64,000 bases of DNA from Agrococcus sp. KRD186 (lineage in GTDB: Bacteria; Actinomycetota; Actinomycetes; Actinomycetales; Microbacteriaceae): NCBI RefSeq assembly GCF_017168255.1, contig NZ_JABFAP010000001.1, positions 2,375,350-2,439,349 of the forward strand. The letters run 5' to 3'. Shown here piece by piece: positions 1-8,065 of this stretch. Positions within the stretch are counted from its first letter, which is position 1. Every line of letters begins with the position of its first letter. The notes beneath the pieces were generated by a model. That model saw only the letters and a program-made list of their open reading frames with translations, had not been told where the DNA came from and ran no database searches. The position numbers and the translations under genes were made by a program.

Positions 1-858
1 AACGGCGCGACGGTCTGGATCGGCATCGGCCCGTTCTCCTTCCAGCCCGGCGAGCTGGCCAAGATCGCGCTGGCGATCTTCTTCGCGGGCTACCTGATGA
101 CCGCGCGCGACTCGCTCTCGGTGGTGGGCAGGAAGGTGCTCGGCGTGCGCTTCCCGCGACTGCGCGACCTCGGGCCGATCCTGGTGGTCTGGGCGATGTG
201 CATGCTGGTGCTCGTCTTCCAGCGCGACCTCGGCACCTCGGCCCTCTACTTCGGCCTGTTCCTGGTGATGATCTACGTCGCCACCGGGCGCCGCTCGTGG
301 ATGGTCATCGGCGTCGGCCTGGTCGCGCTCGGCGGCGTCGCCGCCTACCTCTCGCTCGGCTACGTGCAGCGCCGCATCGACGCCTGGATCCACGCCTTCG
401 ACCAGAGCGTCTACGAGGCGCAGGGCGGCTCGTTCCAGATCGTGCAGGGTGTGTTCGGCATGGGGCAGGGCGGGCTGCTGGGCACCGGGCTGGGCCTCGG
501 CAGGCCAGACATCACGCCCTACGCCAACAGCGACTACATCATCCCCTCGCTGGGCGAGGAGCTCGGCCTCGCCGGCATCTTCGCGATCCTCGGCCTCTAC
601 CTGATCCTGGTCTCGCGCGGCATCCGCATCGGCTTCCAGGGCCCGGATGACTTCACCAAGCTGCTGGGCGTGGGGCTCGCGTTCGTCATCGGGCTGCAGG
701 TGTTCATCGTCGTCGGCGGCGTCACCCGGCTCATCCCGCTGACCGGCCTGACGACGCCGTTCCTGGCCGCCGGTGGATCGTCGCTGCTGGCCAACTGGCT
801 CATCGTCGCGCTGCTGCTGCGGTTGAGCGATTCGGTGCGCGGAAGGGGGATCGTATGA
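1..858 (+). CDS. rodA: RodA/FtsW-family peptidoglycan glycosyltransferase (5' truncated)
   Basis: The reading frame is open from the first base, so the N-terminal part of the protein lies outside the window. The visible part is a multi-span membrane protein of the SEDS family: it has the typical segment FQPGELAKIALAIFFAGYL near its start, an RDLGTS loop, and a C-terminal stretch with TPFLAAGGSSLLANW. SEDS proteins polymerise lipid II into glycan strands and pair with a class B penicillin-binding protein. Here the stop codon overlaps the pbpA start by 4 nt (ATGA), so the two are translationally coupled. Position just before pbpA, pknA and pknB is the conserved actinobacterial order and favours RodA over FtsW. 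Confidence 0.93.
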   Translation, partial: NGATVWIGIGPFSFQPGELAKIALAIFFAGYLMTARDSLSVVGRKVLGVRFPRLRDLGPILVVWAMCMLVLVFQRDLGTSALYFGLFLVMIYVATGRRSWMVIGVGLVALGGVAAYLSLGYVQRRIDAWIHAFDQSVYEAQGGSFQIVQGVFGMGQGGLLGTGLGLGRPDITPYANSDYIIPSLGEELGLAGIFAILGLYLILVSRGIRIGFQGPDDFTKLLGVGLAFVIGLQVFIVVGGVTRLIPLTGLTTPFLAAGGSSLLANWLIVALLLRLSDSVRGRGIV

Positions 859-2339
859 CCGACGCCTCGAGGGAGCAGAGCATGCGCCGGCCCATCCGGC
901 GCGTGAGCACGCTGCTGCTGATCATGTTTGTCGGGCTGTTCGGCTCGTCGACGATGATCCAGGCCGTGCAGGCCGATGCGCTGCAGGCCGACCCCCGCAA
1001 CACCCGCACCCTGTACGACTCGTTCGCCGTCGAGCGCGGCTCGATCGTCGTCGACGGCGTGCAGGTGGCCCTCTCGACCCCGTCGAACGACGAGTTCGAG
1101 TGGCAGCGCGAGTACCCGATGGGGCCGCTCTACGCGCACGTCACCGGTTACAACTCGCTCGGCCAGGGCAGCCGCGGCGTCGAGGACGCCATGAACGAGG
1201 AGCTGACGGGCACCGCCAACAGCCAGTTCTTCGACCAGATGCTCGCGACCCTCACGGGCGAGAGCCCCGCCGGCTCATCGGTCGAGCTCACGATCGACGC
1301 GCAGGCGCAGCAGGCGGCGGCGGATGCGCTGGGCGACCGGGAGGGCGCGGTCGTCGCGCTCGATCCCGACACGGGCGACGTGCTCGCGATGTACTCGAGT
1401 CCCACGTACGACCCCAACCCCTTCGCGAGCCACAGCACCGCGGCCGTCACCGAGATCTACGACCAGCTGCTGAACGACCCCGACGACCCGCTGTTCAACC
1501 GCACCATCGAGGGCGATCTCTACTTCCCCGGCTCGGTGTTCAAGGTGCTGGTGCTGTCGGCGGCACTGGAGTCCGGCCGCTACACGCTCGACTCGGAGTT
1601 CGACAACCCTGCGGAGCTGCAGCTGCCGCAGTCGTCGAGGATGATCCGCAACGCCTCGCGGGAGACCTGCGGGCCGGACGAGACGGTGACGCTCGAGACG
1701 GCGTTCATCCTCTCCTGCAACATCCCCTTCGCGCAGCTCGGACTGGAGCTCGGGCAGGATGCGATCGCGCAGCAGGCAGCGGCATTCGGCTACGGCGAGC
1801 AGCTGGAGATCCCGCTGCGCGTCACCCCCAGCACCTATCCCGCCGACATGGACGACGCGCAGACGATGCTCTCGTCGTTCGGGCAGTTCGACGTGCGCGT
1901 CACGCCGCTGCAGATCGCCATGACGACGGCGGCGATCGCGAACGACGGCACGATGATGCGGCCCAACATGGTGGACCGCGTGCTTGCGCCGAACCTCGAC
2001 GTCATCACCGACCCGGAGCCCACCATCCTGGGCAACCCCGTCTCCGCCGACGTCGCCGCGACGATGCGCGCGGCGATGGAGCTCGGCGTCGAAGAAGGAC
2101 TGGCCACCAACGCTCAGATCCCGGGCGTCAGGGTGGGCGGCAAGACGGGCACCGCAGAGAACGACGCCGCGACGGACGCGCCGTTCAACCTGTGGTTCAC
2201 GGGGTACGGAGAACTGGACGATCAGAGCGTGGCAGTCGCCGTTGTGGTCGTACCAGATGAGAACATCGTCGGTGACACTTCAAACGTGATCGCCGCGCCA
2301 ATCGGGAGAGCAGTGATCGAGGCGGTGCTGAACTCATGA
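855..2339 (+). CDS. pbpA: Penicillin-binding protein A, transpeptidase
   Basis: Class B penicillin-binding protein of 494 aa that cross-links peptidoglycan outside the membrane, partner of the upstream RodA. One N-terminal membrane anchor spans about residues 18-40. The three active-site motifs of the penicilloyl-serine transferases are present: SVFK with the nucleophile at Ser227, SCN at about 287-289, and KTG at about 430-432. The ATG start overlaps the rodA stop by 4 nt, and its own stop overlaps the pknA start by 4 nt, so the block is one operon. Length and neighbours match actinobacterial PbpA. Confidence 0.95.
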   Translation: MTDASREQSMRRPIRRVSTLLLIMFVGLFGSSTMIQAVQADALQADPRNTRTLYDSFAVERGSIVVDGVQVALSTPSNDEFEWQREYPMGPLYAHVTGYNSLGQGSRGVEDAMNEELTGTANSQFFDQMLATLTGESPAGSSVELTIDAQAQQAAADALGDREGAVVALDPDTGDVLAMYSSPTYDPNPFASHSTAAVTEIYDQLLNDPDDPLFNRTIEGDLYFPGSVFKVLVLSAALESGRYTLDSEFDNPAELQLPQSSRMIRNASRETCGPDETVTLETAFILSCNIPFAQLGLELGQDAIAQQAAAFGYGEQLEIPLRVTPSTYPADMDDAQTMLSSFGQFDVRVTPLQIAMTTAAIANDGTMMRPNMVDRVLAPNLDVITDPEPTILGNPVSADVAATMRAAMELGVEEGLATNAQIPGVRVGGKTGTAENDAATDAPFNLWFTGYGELDDQSVAVAVVVVPDENIVGDTSNVIAAPIGRAVIEAVLNS

Positions 2340-4087
2340 GACCATCCAGCGGACTCACCTTCGGTGGGCGATACCAGCTGACCAGCCGGATCGCCATCGG
2401 CGGCATGGGCGAGGTCTGGCAGGCGACCGACCAAGTCATCGGTCGGACCGTCGCGCTCAAGATCCTCAAGGACGAGTACATGGGCGATCCGGGGTTCCTC
2501 GAGCGCTTCCGCGCCGAGGCCCGGCACGCCGCGCTCGTCAACCACGAGGGCATCGCGAACGTGTTCGACTACGGCGAGGAGGAGGGCAGCGCCTTCCTCG
2601 TGATGGAGCTCGTGCCCGGCGAGCCGCTCAGCGCCATCCTCGACCGCGACCGCACGCTCTCTGCCGACAAGGTGCTCGACATCGTCGCGCAGACCTCTGC
2701 CGCGCTGCATGCCGCCCACCAGGCGGGCCTCGTCCACCGCGACATCAAGCCCGGCAACCTGCTCATCACGCCCGAGGGACGGGTGAAGATCACCGACTTC
2801 GGCATCGCCCGCATCGCCGACCAGGTGCCACTGACCGCGACCGGTCAGGTGATGGGCACGGTGCAGTACCTCTCGCCCGAGCAGGCCTCCGGCCAGCAGG
2901 CTGCGCCGTCGACCGACATCTATTCGCTCGGCATCGTCGCCTACGAGGCGCTCGCCGGCCGCCGGCCGTTCACAGGCGAGTCGCAGGTGGCCATCGCCAT
3001 GGCGCACATCAACGACGCGCCGCCGGACCTGCCCGGCTCGGTGCCCGAGCCGGTGCGCAACCTGGTGCTCTCGTGCATCGCGAAGACGCCGGCCGACCGG
3101 CCCACCTCGGCCGCGCACCTCTCGCGCGCCGCCACCATGCTGCGCCGCGGCGACATCGCCGGCGCCGCAGCGATCGTGCCCGGCATCGCCTCGACCGACT
3201 CGTTCGCGACGATCGACTCGCCGACCCAGGCGGCCACGCGCGTCATCACGACGCAGTCCAGCCCGGCGACCGCGGCGCTGCCGGTCGCCGCAGCAACGAC
3301 CGCGACGGCCCGCACCCGTGAGCGCCGCCGCACGAATCCGTGGATCTGGCCGGTCGTGATCCTGGCCGTGCTGCTGGTGGCGGCGGGCGTCGCGATCGTC
3401 CTGATGCTGCTCAACCAGCAGCAGGCGCCGCCGCAGGCCTCCGACACCTCGCAGGTGCCCACCGGGCCGGCCGAGGTGGTCGTCGTCGAGTCGGCCTTCA
3501 TCGGCATGACCGAGGCCGAGTTCCGGGACGCCGTCGAAGCGCTCGGACTGGTGCCCGAGGTGACCACGGGAGACCCCGCGACGAACCCCGACGACGTGGC
3601 GACGATCTACGCCGTCGCCCCGACCGGCTCGGTGCCGGAGGGCTCGACCGTGACCGGCACCATCCATGCCCCCGTCGCTGCGATCGAGGACCCGACGACC
3701 GCGGCCCGGTTGCAGGGTGGCGGCGACCCGGACGCGCTCGAGCCCGGCACCGCCTACGTCATCGAGTGGGACGCGGCCACGTGCCCGGCGGGCTACGCGC
3801 TCGACGGCTACGACGTGACCATCAACTGGGCAGACGGCTCGGAGCAGGTCGAGCCCACCGGGGGTGCGCAGCTCAACATCACGCAGATGCCGGTCGGTGA
3901 GAACGACTTCGCCTACACCTACGACTGCGCCATCGAGGGCGGTCAGACGCTCACCAGCGGTGCATCGCCCGTGCTCACACTCACGGTCGTGGAGCCCGAG
4001 CCCGAGCCCACGCCGGAGCCGACGCCGGAGCCCACGCCCACGCTGCCTGAGGCGACGCTGCCCGTCGTGCCCCCCGAGGGGCCCTGA
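2336..4087 (+). CDS. pknA: Serine/threonine protein kinase PknA-like, with extracellular region
   Basis: Hanks-type kinase of 583 aa. The N-terminal kinase domain (about 10-275) has the Gly-rich loop IGGMGEV, Lys42 in ALKILK, the catalytic loop HRDIKPGN with Asp136, and DFG at Asp154. A single membrane span lies at about 336-358. Outside the membrane there is one PASTA-like segment (about 380-445), then a second beta-rich domain with a cysteine pair, and a Pro/Glu/Thr-rich tail rich in PEPTPEP. PknA kinases in Actinobacteria phosphorylate cell-division and wall-synthesis proteins. Many PknA proteins lack an extracellular domain, so this long outer region is noteworthy. Overlaps pbpA by 4 nt; 81 nt separate it from pknB. 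Confidence 0.92.
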   Translation: MRPSSGLTFGGRYQLTSRIAIGGMGEVWQATDQVIGRTVALKILKDEYMGDPGFLERFRAEARHAALVNHEGIANVFDYGEEEGSAFLVMELVPGEPLSAILDRDRTLSADKVLDIVAQTSAALHAAHQAGLVHRDIKPGNLLITPEGRVKITDFGIARIADQVPLTATGQVMGTVQYLSPEQASGQQAAPSTDIYSLGIVAYEALAGRRPFTGESQVAIAMAHINDAPPDLPGSVPEPVRNLVLSCIAKTPADRPTSAAHLSRAATMLRRGDIAGAAAIVPGIASTDSFATIDSPTQAATRVITTQSSPATAALPVAAATTATARTRERRRTNPWIWPVVILAVLLVAAGVAIVLMLLNQQQAPPQASDTSQVPTGPAEVVVVESAFIGMTEAEFRDAVEALGLVPEVTTGDPATNPDDVATIYAVAPTGSVPEGSTVTGTIHAPVAAIEDPTTAARLQGGGDPDALEPGTAYVIEWDAATCPAGYALDGYDVTINWADGSEQVEPTGGAQLNITQMPVGENDFAYTYDCAIEGGQTLTSGASPVLTLTVVEPEPEPTPEPTPEPTPTLPEATLPVVPPEGP

Positions 4088-4101
4088 CTCGGCGCGTGAC
4101 G

Positions 4102-4107
4102 TAGAAT
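4102..4107 (+). promoter_or_regulatory. Possible -10 element for pknB
   Basis: TAGAAT sits in the 81-nt gap between pknA and pknB, about 60 nt before the pknB start. No convincing -35 hexamer is seen at the right distance, so this is a weak call for an internal promoter. Confidence 0.3.
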
Positions 4108-4168
4108 CGACCGATCCCTGCTCGCGCCGGGGTCTGGCTGGAGAGCACGGACGAGGAGAGGAGCGGCG

Positions 4169-5881
4169 TTGACCGACAGCATCATCGCGTCGCTGCGCAC
4201 CCTCGGCGACCGCTACGAGATCGGCGAGCTGATCGGCCAGGGCGGGATGGCCGAGGTGCACCTCGCCCGCGACACCCGCCTCGATCGGCAGGTGGCGGTC
4301 AAGTTGCTCAAGCCCGAGCTCTCGAAGGACCCCGAGTTCCGCACCCGCTTCCGCCAGGAGGCGCAGTCGGCGGCGCGCATGTCGCATCCGACTGTCGTGC
4401 GCGTCTTCGACGCCGGCGAAGAGCCCGCGGTCGATGCCCAGGGTGAGCCCGCCGCCGTGCCGTACATCGTCATGGAGTACGTCGACGGCCGCATGGTGAA
4501 GGACATCATCGCCGAGGGCCCGTTGCCGGAGGCCGAGGCGGTGCGCATCACCAAGGGGATCCTCACCGCGCTCGAGTACTCCCACCGCGCCGGCATCGTG
4601 CACCGCGACATCAAGCCCGGCAACGTCATGGTCACACCTGGCGGCCAGATCAAGGTGATGGATTTCGGCATCGCCCGCGCGGTCAGCGAGACCAGCGCCA
4701 ACGTCGCGCAGACCGGCACCATCCTCGGCACCGCCGGCTACTTCTCCCCCGAGCAGGCGCGCGGCGAGTCGGTCGACGCCCGCACCGACCTGTACTCCAC
4801 CGGCGTCATCCTGTTCGAGCTGCTCACCGGCCAGCCGCCCTTCACCGCCGACACCGCGGTCGGGGTGGCCTACCAGCACGTCGCCGAGGAGCCGCCCACC
4901 ACCTCGTCCATCACGCCCGGCATCACGCCGCAGATGGACTCGGTGGTGCAGAAGGCGCTGCAGAAGCCGCGCGACGACCGCTTCCAGACGGCGACCGAGT
5001 ACAAGCAGGCACTCGACGACGCGCTCGCCGGTGTGCTCGTGCCGCTCGTGAAGACGCAGACCGCGCCGCTCGAGATCGGCGCCGCGACGACGATGTTCGC
5101 CGCGCTCGCCTCTGACGATCCCGCCCCCGATGAAGTGCAGCCCGCGCGCACCCGCCGACCGCATCTGGCCTGGCTGTGGGCCGCCGTCGCGCTCATCGCC
5201 GTGCTCGTGGTGGGCGCCGGCGTCTGGGCCTTCAGCCTCGGCAACCTGCCGATCGCGGGCCTCTCCACACCCGTCCCCGACGTCGTCTCGCTGCAGGAGG
5301 CCGACGCGATCGCCGCAGTCGAGGCCGCCGGCCTACGGGCAGAGGTGCGCCGCACCATCGACCCCGCCCCCGCCGACACCGTGCTGCGCTCGGAGCCCGA
5401 GGCGGGCGTCAACATCGCGCCCGGCGCAGTGGTGCAACTGGTGATCTCGACCGGTCCTCCCCCCGCGCCGCTCATGAGCGTCTCCAACCTCGTGGAGGCG
5501 AATGCTCGGCAGGCGCTCGAGGCGGCGGGCTTCACGGTGGGCGAGGTCACGCGCGCCACCTCTGCGACGATCGCGGCCGACTACGTCATCAGCACCGAGC
5601 CGAGCGCCGGCACCGACGTGTCGCAGGGCGCCATCATCAACCTGGTGCTCTCCAACGGCGAGGTCACCATCCCCGACGTGACGGGGCTGCCGATCGCATC
5701 CGCCACCACATCGATGCAGGAGCTCGGCCTCACCGTCGAGCGCCGCTACACGCTGCGCTGCATCGGCGGCGACGTGGTCGAGCAGTCGCTCACACCCGGC
5801 GACCACCCGCAGGGCAGCACCATCACCCTCCTCTACTGCAACGGCCAGCCCGAGCCCGACCCCGTACCCACCCACCCCTGA
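4169..5881 (+). CDS. pknB: PASTA-domain serine/threonine protein kinase PknB
   Basis: Transmembrane receptor kinase of 570 aa that senses peptidoglycan fragments/lipid II and phosphorylates wall and division proteins. The kinase domain (about 14-285) shows IGQGGMAEV, Lys45, HRDIKPGN (Asp147) and DFG (Asp165). A membrane span at about 332-355 is followed by three PASTA repeats (about 366-430, 433-497, 498-560), each with the DV...EA..A.....G pattern. The start is TTG, chosen because a strong purine-rich site (GAGGAGAGGAG) lies just upstream and the kinase domain begins at once. The stop at 5879-5881 falls in a CCCACCCACCCC tract; another frame continues with a tail typical of PknB (see 5873-5990), which suggests a frameshift. 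Confidence 0.93.
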   Translation: MTDSIIASLRTLGDRYEIGELIGQGGMAEVHLARDTRLDRQVAVKLLKPELSKDPEFRTRFRQEAQSAARMSHPTVVRVFDAGEEPAVDAQGEPAAVPYIVMEYVDGRMVKDIIAEGPLPEAEAVRITKGILTALEYSHRAGIVHRDIKPGNVMVTPGGQIKVMDFGIARAVSETSANVAQTGTILGTAGYFSPEQARGESVDARTDLYSTGVILFELLTGQPPFTADTAVGVAYQHVAEEPPTTSSITPGITPQMDSVVQKALQKPRDDRFQTATEYKQALDDALAGVLVPLVKTQTAPLEIGAATTMFAALASDDPAPDEVQPARTRRPHLAWLWAAVALIAVLVVGAGVWAFSLGNLPIAGLSTPVPDVVSLQEADAIAAVEAAGLRAEVRRTIDPAPADTVLRSEPEAGVNIAPGAVVQLVISTGPPPAPLMSVSNLVEANARQALEAAGFTVGEVTRATSATIAADYVISTEPSAGTDVSQGAIINLVLSNGEVTIPDVTGLPIASATTSMQELGLTVERRYTLRCIGGDVVEQSLTPGDHPQGSTITLLYCNGQPEPDPVPTHP

Positions 5882-5990
5882 CCCCGCACCGACCTCGGAG
5901 CCCGAGCCCAGCAGCCCCGGCAACGGGAACGGGAACGGGAACGGCAACGGCGGCGGCAATGGTGGAGGCGGTGGCGGCGGCGACGGCTGA
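5873..5990 (+). other. Out-of-frame coding tail of pknB (probable frameshift)
   Basis: Directly over the pknB stop, the +1-shifted frame stays open and reads a Pro/Glu-rich linker (TPDPAPTSEPEPSSP) followed by GNGNGNGNGN and a Gly-rich end, stopping at 5988-5990. Such Pro-rich plus Gly/Asn repeats look like a genuine extracellular C-terminus and not like a shadow frame. One skipped base in the C-rich tract at 5867-5878 would fuse it to PknB. It could be a true slippage mutation, a phase-variable site or an assembly error. Confidence 0.55.
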
Positions 5991-6058
5991 GTGCCCGAGG
6001 CGGTGACCCTGCCGAGCCTCACCCGACGCCCGAGACGGCGTCGGCGCTGGGGTCGCGG

Positions 6059-6080
6059 CGGAGACCCGCTGGGGTCTCCG
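6059..6080. terminator. Hairpin terminator between convergent pknB and trpG
   Basis: A perfect 9-bp stem (CGGAGACCC / GGGTCTCCG) with a 4-nt loop lies between the convergent genes, 3 nt from the trpG stop. No long T-run follows, as is usual in high-GC actinobacteria. It can act on both strands. Confidence 0.65.
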
Positions 6081-6082
6081 CT

Positions 6083-6766
6083 CTAGAGCTCCACCGCGCG
6101 CGGCGGCGGCGCGAGCGTCATGAGCGGCGCCCTGCCTGAGGCGAGCGCCGCAGCACCGCCGAGACCAGCGGTCTCGAGCCAGTTTCCGAGCATCCGGTAG
6201 CCGCCCTCGGTGAGCACCGACTCCGGGTGGAACTGCACGCCCCAGACCGGCGCTGCGCGGTGCTCGACGGCCATGATCACGCCGCTCGCGTGCGCGCCCG
6301 CGTCACCAGACGCATCCGGCACCGTGCGCGCGGTGACGCGCAGCGCATCCGGCACCGTGCCGTCGACGATCGCCAGCGAGTGGTAGCGGGTCGCGATGAG
6401 CGGGCTCGGCAGCCCAGCGAACACCATCGAGTCGTCGTGCTCGACCAGGCTGGTCTTGCCGTGCATGAGCTCCGGCGCATGGGTGACGACGCCGCCGAGC
6501 GCCTCCGCGATCGCCTGGTGCCCGAGGCACACCCCGAGCAGCGGCGTGCCGGTCTCGATGGCGGCGTGCACCATCGGGATGGAGACGCCGGCGTCGGCGG
6601 GCGCGCCCGGGCCGGGTGAGAGCAGCACCGCATCCCATTCGGTGATGGCGGACGCGTCGATCTGGTCGTTGCGCACCACCTCGACCTCGGCACCCAGCTC
6701 CTGCAGGTAGCCGGCGAGCGTGTAGACGAACGAGTCGAAGTTGTCGACAACGAGGATGCGGGTCAT
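6083..6766 (-). CDS. trpG: Glutamine amidotransferase of anthranilate/aminodeoxychorismate synthase
   Basis: Class I glutamine amidotransferase of 228 aa (TrpG/PabA). It releases ammonia from glutamine for a chorismate-using partner, giving anthranilate or 4-amino-4-deoxychorismate. The triad is visible: Cys80 in GVCLGHQ and His180/Glu182 in FHPES. The N-terminus MTRILVVDNFDSFVYTL is diagnostic and fixes the ATG at 6764-6766. That start overlaps the stop of the small membrane protein by 4 nt. No chorismate-binding partner is nearby, so whether it serves tryptophan, folate or both cannot be told. Its place beside pknB and crgA is conserved in Actinobacteria. Confidence 0.9.
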   Translation of the reverse strand: MTRILVVDNFDSFVYTLAGYLQELGAEVEVVRNDQIDASAITEWDAVLLSPGPGAPADAGVSIPMVHAAIETGTPLLGVCLGHQAIAEALGGVVTHAPELMHGKTSLVEHDDSMVFAGLPSPLIATRYHSLAIVDGTVPDALRVTARTVPDASGDAGAHASGVIMAVEHRAAPVWGVQFHPESVLTEGGYRMLGNWLETAGLGGAAALASGRAPLMTLAPPPRAVEL

Positions 6767-6960
6767 GCGGGGCCTTCGGCGGATGCGAACCCGGCGCCGG
6801 CTGCTCCGAGCACCGGATCCGGGGTGGGGAAGAACTCCTGCATGATCCACGGGTAGAGGTGGAAGACGAGCAGGTAGGCGACGCCAGCGAGCAGTGCGAG
6901 CGCGATCACGAGCCTGACGGGCCAGGGGCCGGGCAGGGCACGCCAGATGGCCGCGTACAT
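6763..6960 (-). CDS. Small single-span membrane protein between sortase and trpG
   Basis: A 65-aa protein with one hydrophobic span at about residues 14-36 (VRLVIALALLAGVAYLLVFH), a short positive N-terminus and an acidic/Ala-Gly-rich C-terminus. I recognise no family with a known role. The ATG directly follows the sortase stop (TGATG, 1-nt overlap) and its stop overlaps the trpG start by 4 nt, so it sits inside a tightly coupled three-gene operon. This linkage supports a real gene, perhaps an accessory of the sortase. Confidence 0.72.
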   Translation of the reverse strand: MYAAIWRALPGPWPVRLVIALALLAGVAYLLVFHLYPWIMQEFFPTPDPVLGAAGAGFASAEGPA

Positions 6961-7706
6961 CAGGCCCTGCCCAGCGTCTGCGCGAGCTCGGCCGGCATGC
7001 CCTCGGCCGCGCTCTGCCAGCCGACCATCGTCGCGTAGGCGATCAGCCTGCCCTCTGGCGACCACTCGGGATTGCAAGTGGTGAGGGTGAGGTAGCGGTC
7101 GTCGGCCGGCGTCTGGGGCTGCTGCGGCACCGGTGCCACCACCCCGACGCCGGTGGGGGCGACGTACTCGTGGTTGCGGAACTCGTAGATGTACCAGGCC
7201 TCGCTGGTCTGCACGTAGATGCGGTCGCCGATGCGCATCTCGTCGAGGTGCGTGAAGGGCCCGCCCTGGCCGTTGCGGTGGCCGGCGACCGCGAAGTTGC
7301 CCAGCTCGCCCGGCAGCGCCGAGTCGCTGTAGTGCGCGAGCCCCTGCTCGAGCGAGTCGAGCACTGCACGACTCGTGCCCTCCCCGACCGTGCGCTCGAA
7401 CTCGCCCAGTCGCGGGATGTACATGACGGCGAAGGATGCGCGGTCTGCCGCCGCGCTCTCGGCCGGCGGCGGGTCGGTGCGCACCTCGGTCTGCGCCGGG
7501 GCGACGATCGTGGGGCCGAGCTCGGCGGCGAAGGCCTGCGCGGCCTGCTGCTGCTGCTCACCCATCACGGTGTCGGCAAGCGTGAACTGCCAACCGGCGT
7601 AGCCGAGCGCGACCACGCCGAGCGTCAGCAGCAGCTCGCCGAGCACGCTCGCGAAGGTGGCACGGCGCCGCGGTCGGCGCCGGCGCTCATGCTGCTGCCT
7701 GGCCAC
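6960..7706 (-). CDS. Class E sortase
   Basis: Membrane-anchored transpeptidase of 248 aa that joins secreted proteins with a sorting signal to the cell wall. The N-terminus is strongly basic, followed by one membrane span (about 21-42) and an extracellular sortase barrel. The catalytic residues are His143 in VAGHRNG, Cys211 in LTLTTC and Arg220 in EGRLIAYA; the TLTTC signature is typical. Class E enzymes of high-GC Gram-positives usually read LAxTG-type signals. No protein with such a C-terminal signal is visible in this window. First gene of an operon with the 65-aa membrane protein and trpG; divergent from crgA. Confidence 0.9.
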   Translation of the reverse strand: MARQQHERRRRPRRRATFASVLGELLLTLGVVALGYAGWQFTLADTVMGEQQQQAAQAFAAELGPTIVAPAQTEVRTDPPPAESAAADRASFAVMYIPRLGEFERTVGEGTSRAVLDSLEQGLAHYSDSALPGELGNFAVAGHRNGQGGPFTHLDEMRIGDRIYVQTSEAWYIYEFRNHEYVAPTGVGVVAPVPQQPQTPADDRYLTLTTCNPEWSPEGRLIAYATMVGWQSAAEGMPAELAQTLGRA

Positions 7707-7746
7707 GGGCCAATTCTATGCCCTGCCTGCATTACCATGGGTTTCC

Positions 7747-8010
7747 ATGAGCCCCAGCGAGAAGTCTGTCGAGAAGGCGTCGGCCGCGCGCCGCACCAAG
7801 GGTCGAGAGCGCAACCCGCACGACGAGCAACGGAACCCGGCCTGGTTCAAGCCGGTGATGTTCGGCTTCATGCTCTTCGGGTTCCTGTGGGTGATCGTCT
7901 ACTACATCTCCGCGCAGACGCTGCCGGTGGCGAGCCTCGGCCCGTGGAACATCGTAATCGGCTTCGGCATCATGTTCGTCGGCTTCATCATGACCACCCG
8001 GTGGAAGTAG
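7747..8010 (+). CDS. crgA: Cell division protein CrgA
   Basis: An 87-aa protein with two membrane spans (about 36-54 and 66-82), ending in TTRWK, as expected for CrgA. CrgA coordinates the divisome in Actinobacteria, contacting FtsZ, FtsI/PBP3 and other septal proteins. The ATG at 7747 starts MSPSEKSVEK, followed by a basic cytoplasmic stretch and the motif NPAWFKPVMFGFML. It diverges from the sortase with a 40-nt gap, and its location near pknB is the conserved arrangement. Confidence 0.92.
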   Translation: MSPSEKSVEKASAARRTKGRERNPHDEQRNPAWFKPVMFGFMLFGFLWVIVYYISAQTLPVASLGPWNIVIGFGIMFVGFIMTTRWK

Positions 8011-8028
8011 TTCGAATCACACCGGTGT

Positions 8029-8054
8029 AGTTCTCCCCAGCTGTGGAGAGAACT
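8029..8054. terminator. Imperfect hairpin after crgA
   Basis: AGTTCTC at 8029-8035 pairs with GAGAACT at 8048-8054, with three more pairs inside after one mismatch. It lies between the convergent crgA and rhomboid genes, so it may stop transcription from both sides. Confidence 0.45.
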
Positions 8055-8062
8055 GTGGATAA
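8054..8062 (-). promoter_or_regulatory. DnaA box (TTATCCACA on the minus strand)
   Basis: TGTGGATAA is a perfect consensus DnaA box, alone in a short convergent gap 23 kb away from dnaA. A second, weaker TGTGGAGAG is 12 nt before it. Confidence 0.5.
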
Positions 8063-8065
8063 CTC

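Noticed and set aside
2222..5164. A 980-codon minus-strand open frame over pbpA, pknA and pknB
   Set aside because: Shadow of the kinase genes; Arg/Gly/His-rich without motifs.
6960..7706. Local sortase substrate
   Set aside because: I found no protein in the window with a C-terminal LPxTG or LAxTG signal plus membrane span and basic tail; the SAQ-repeat protein lacks one.
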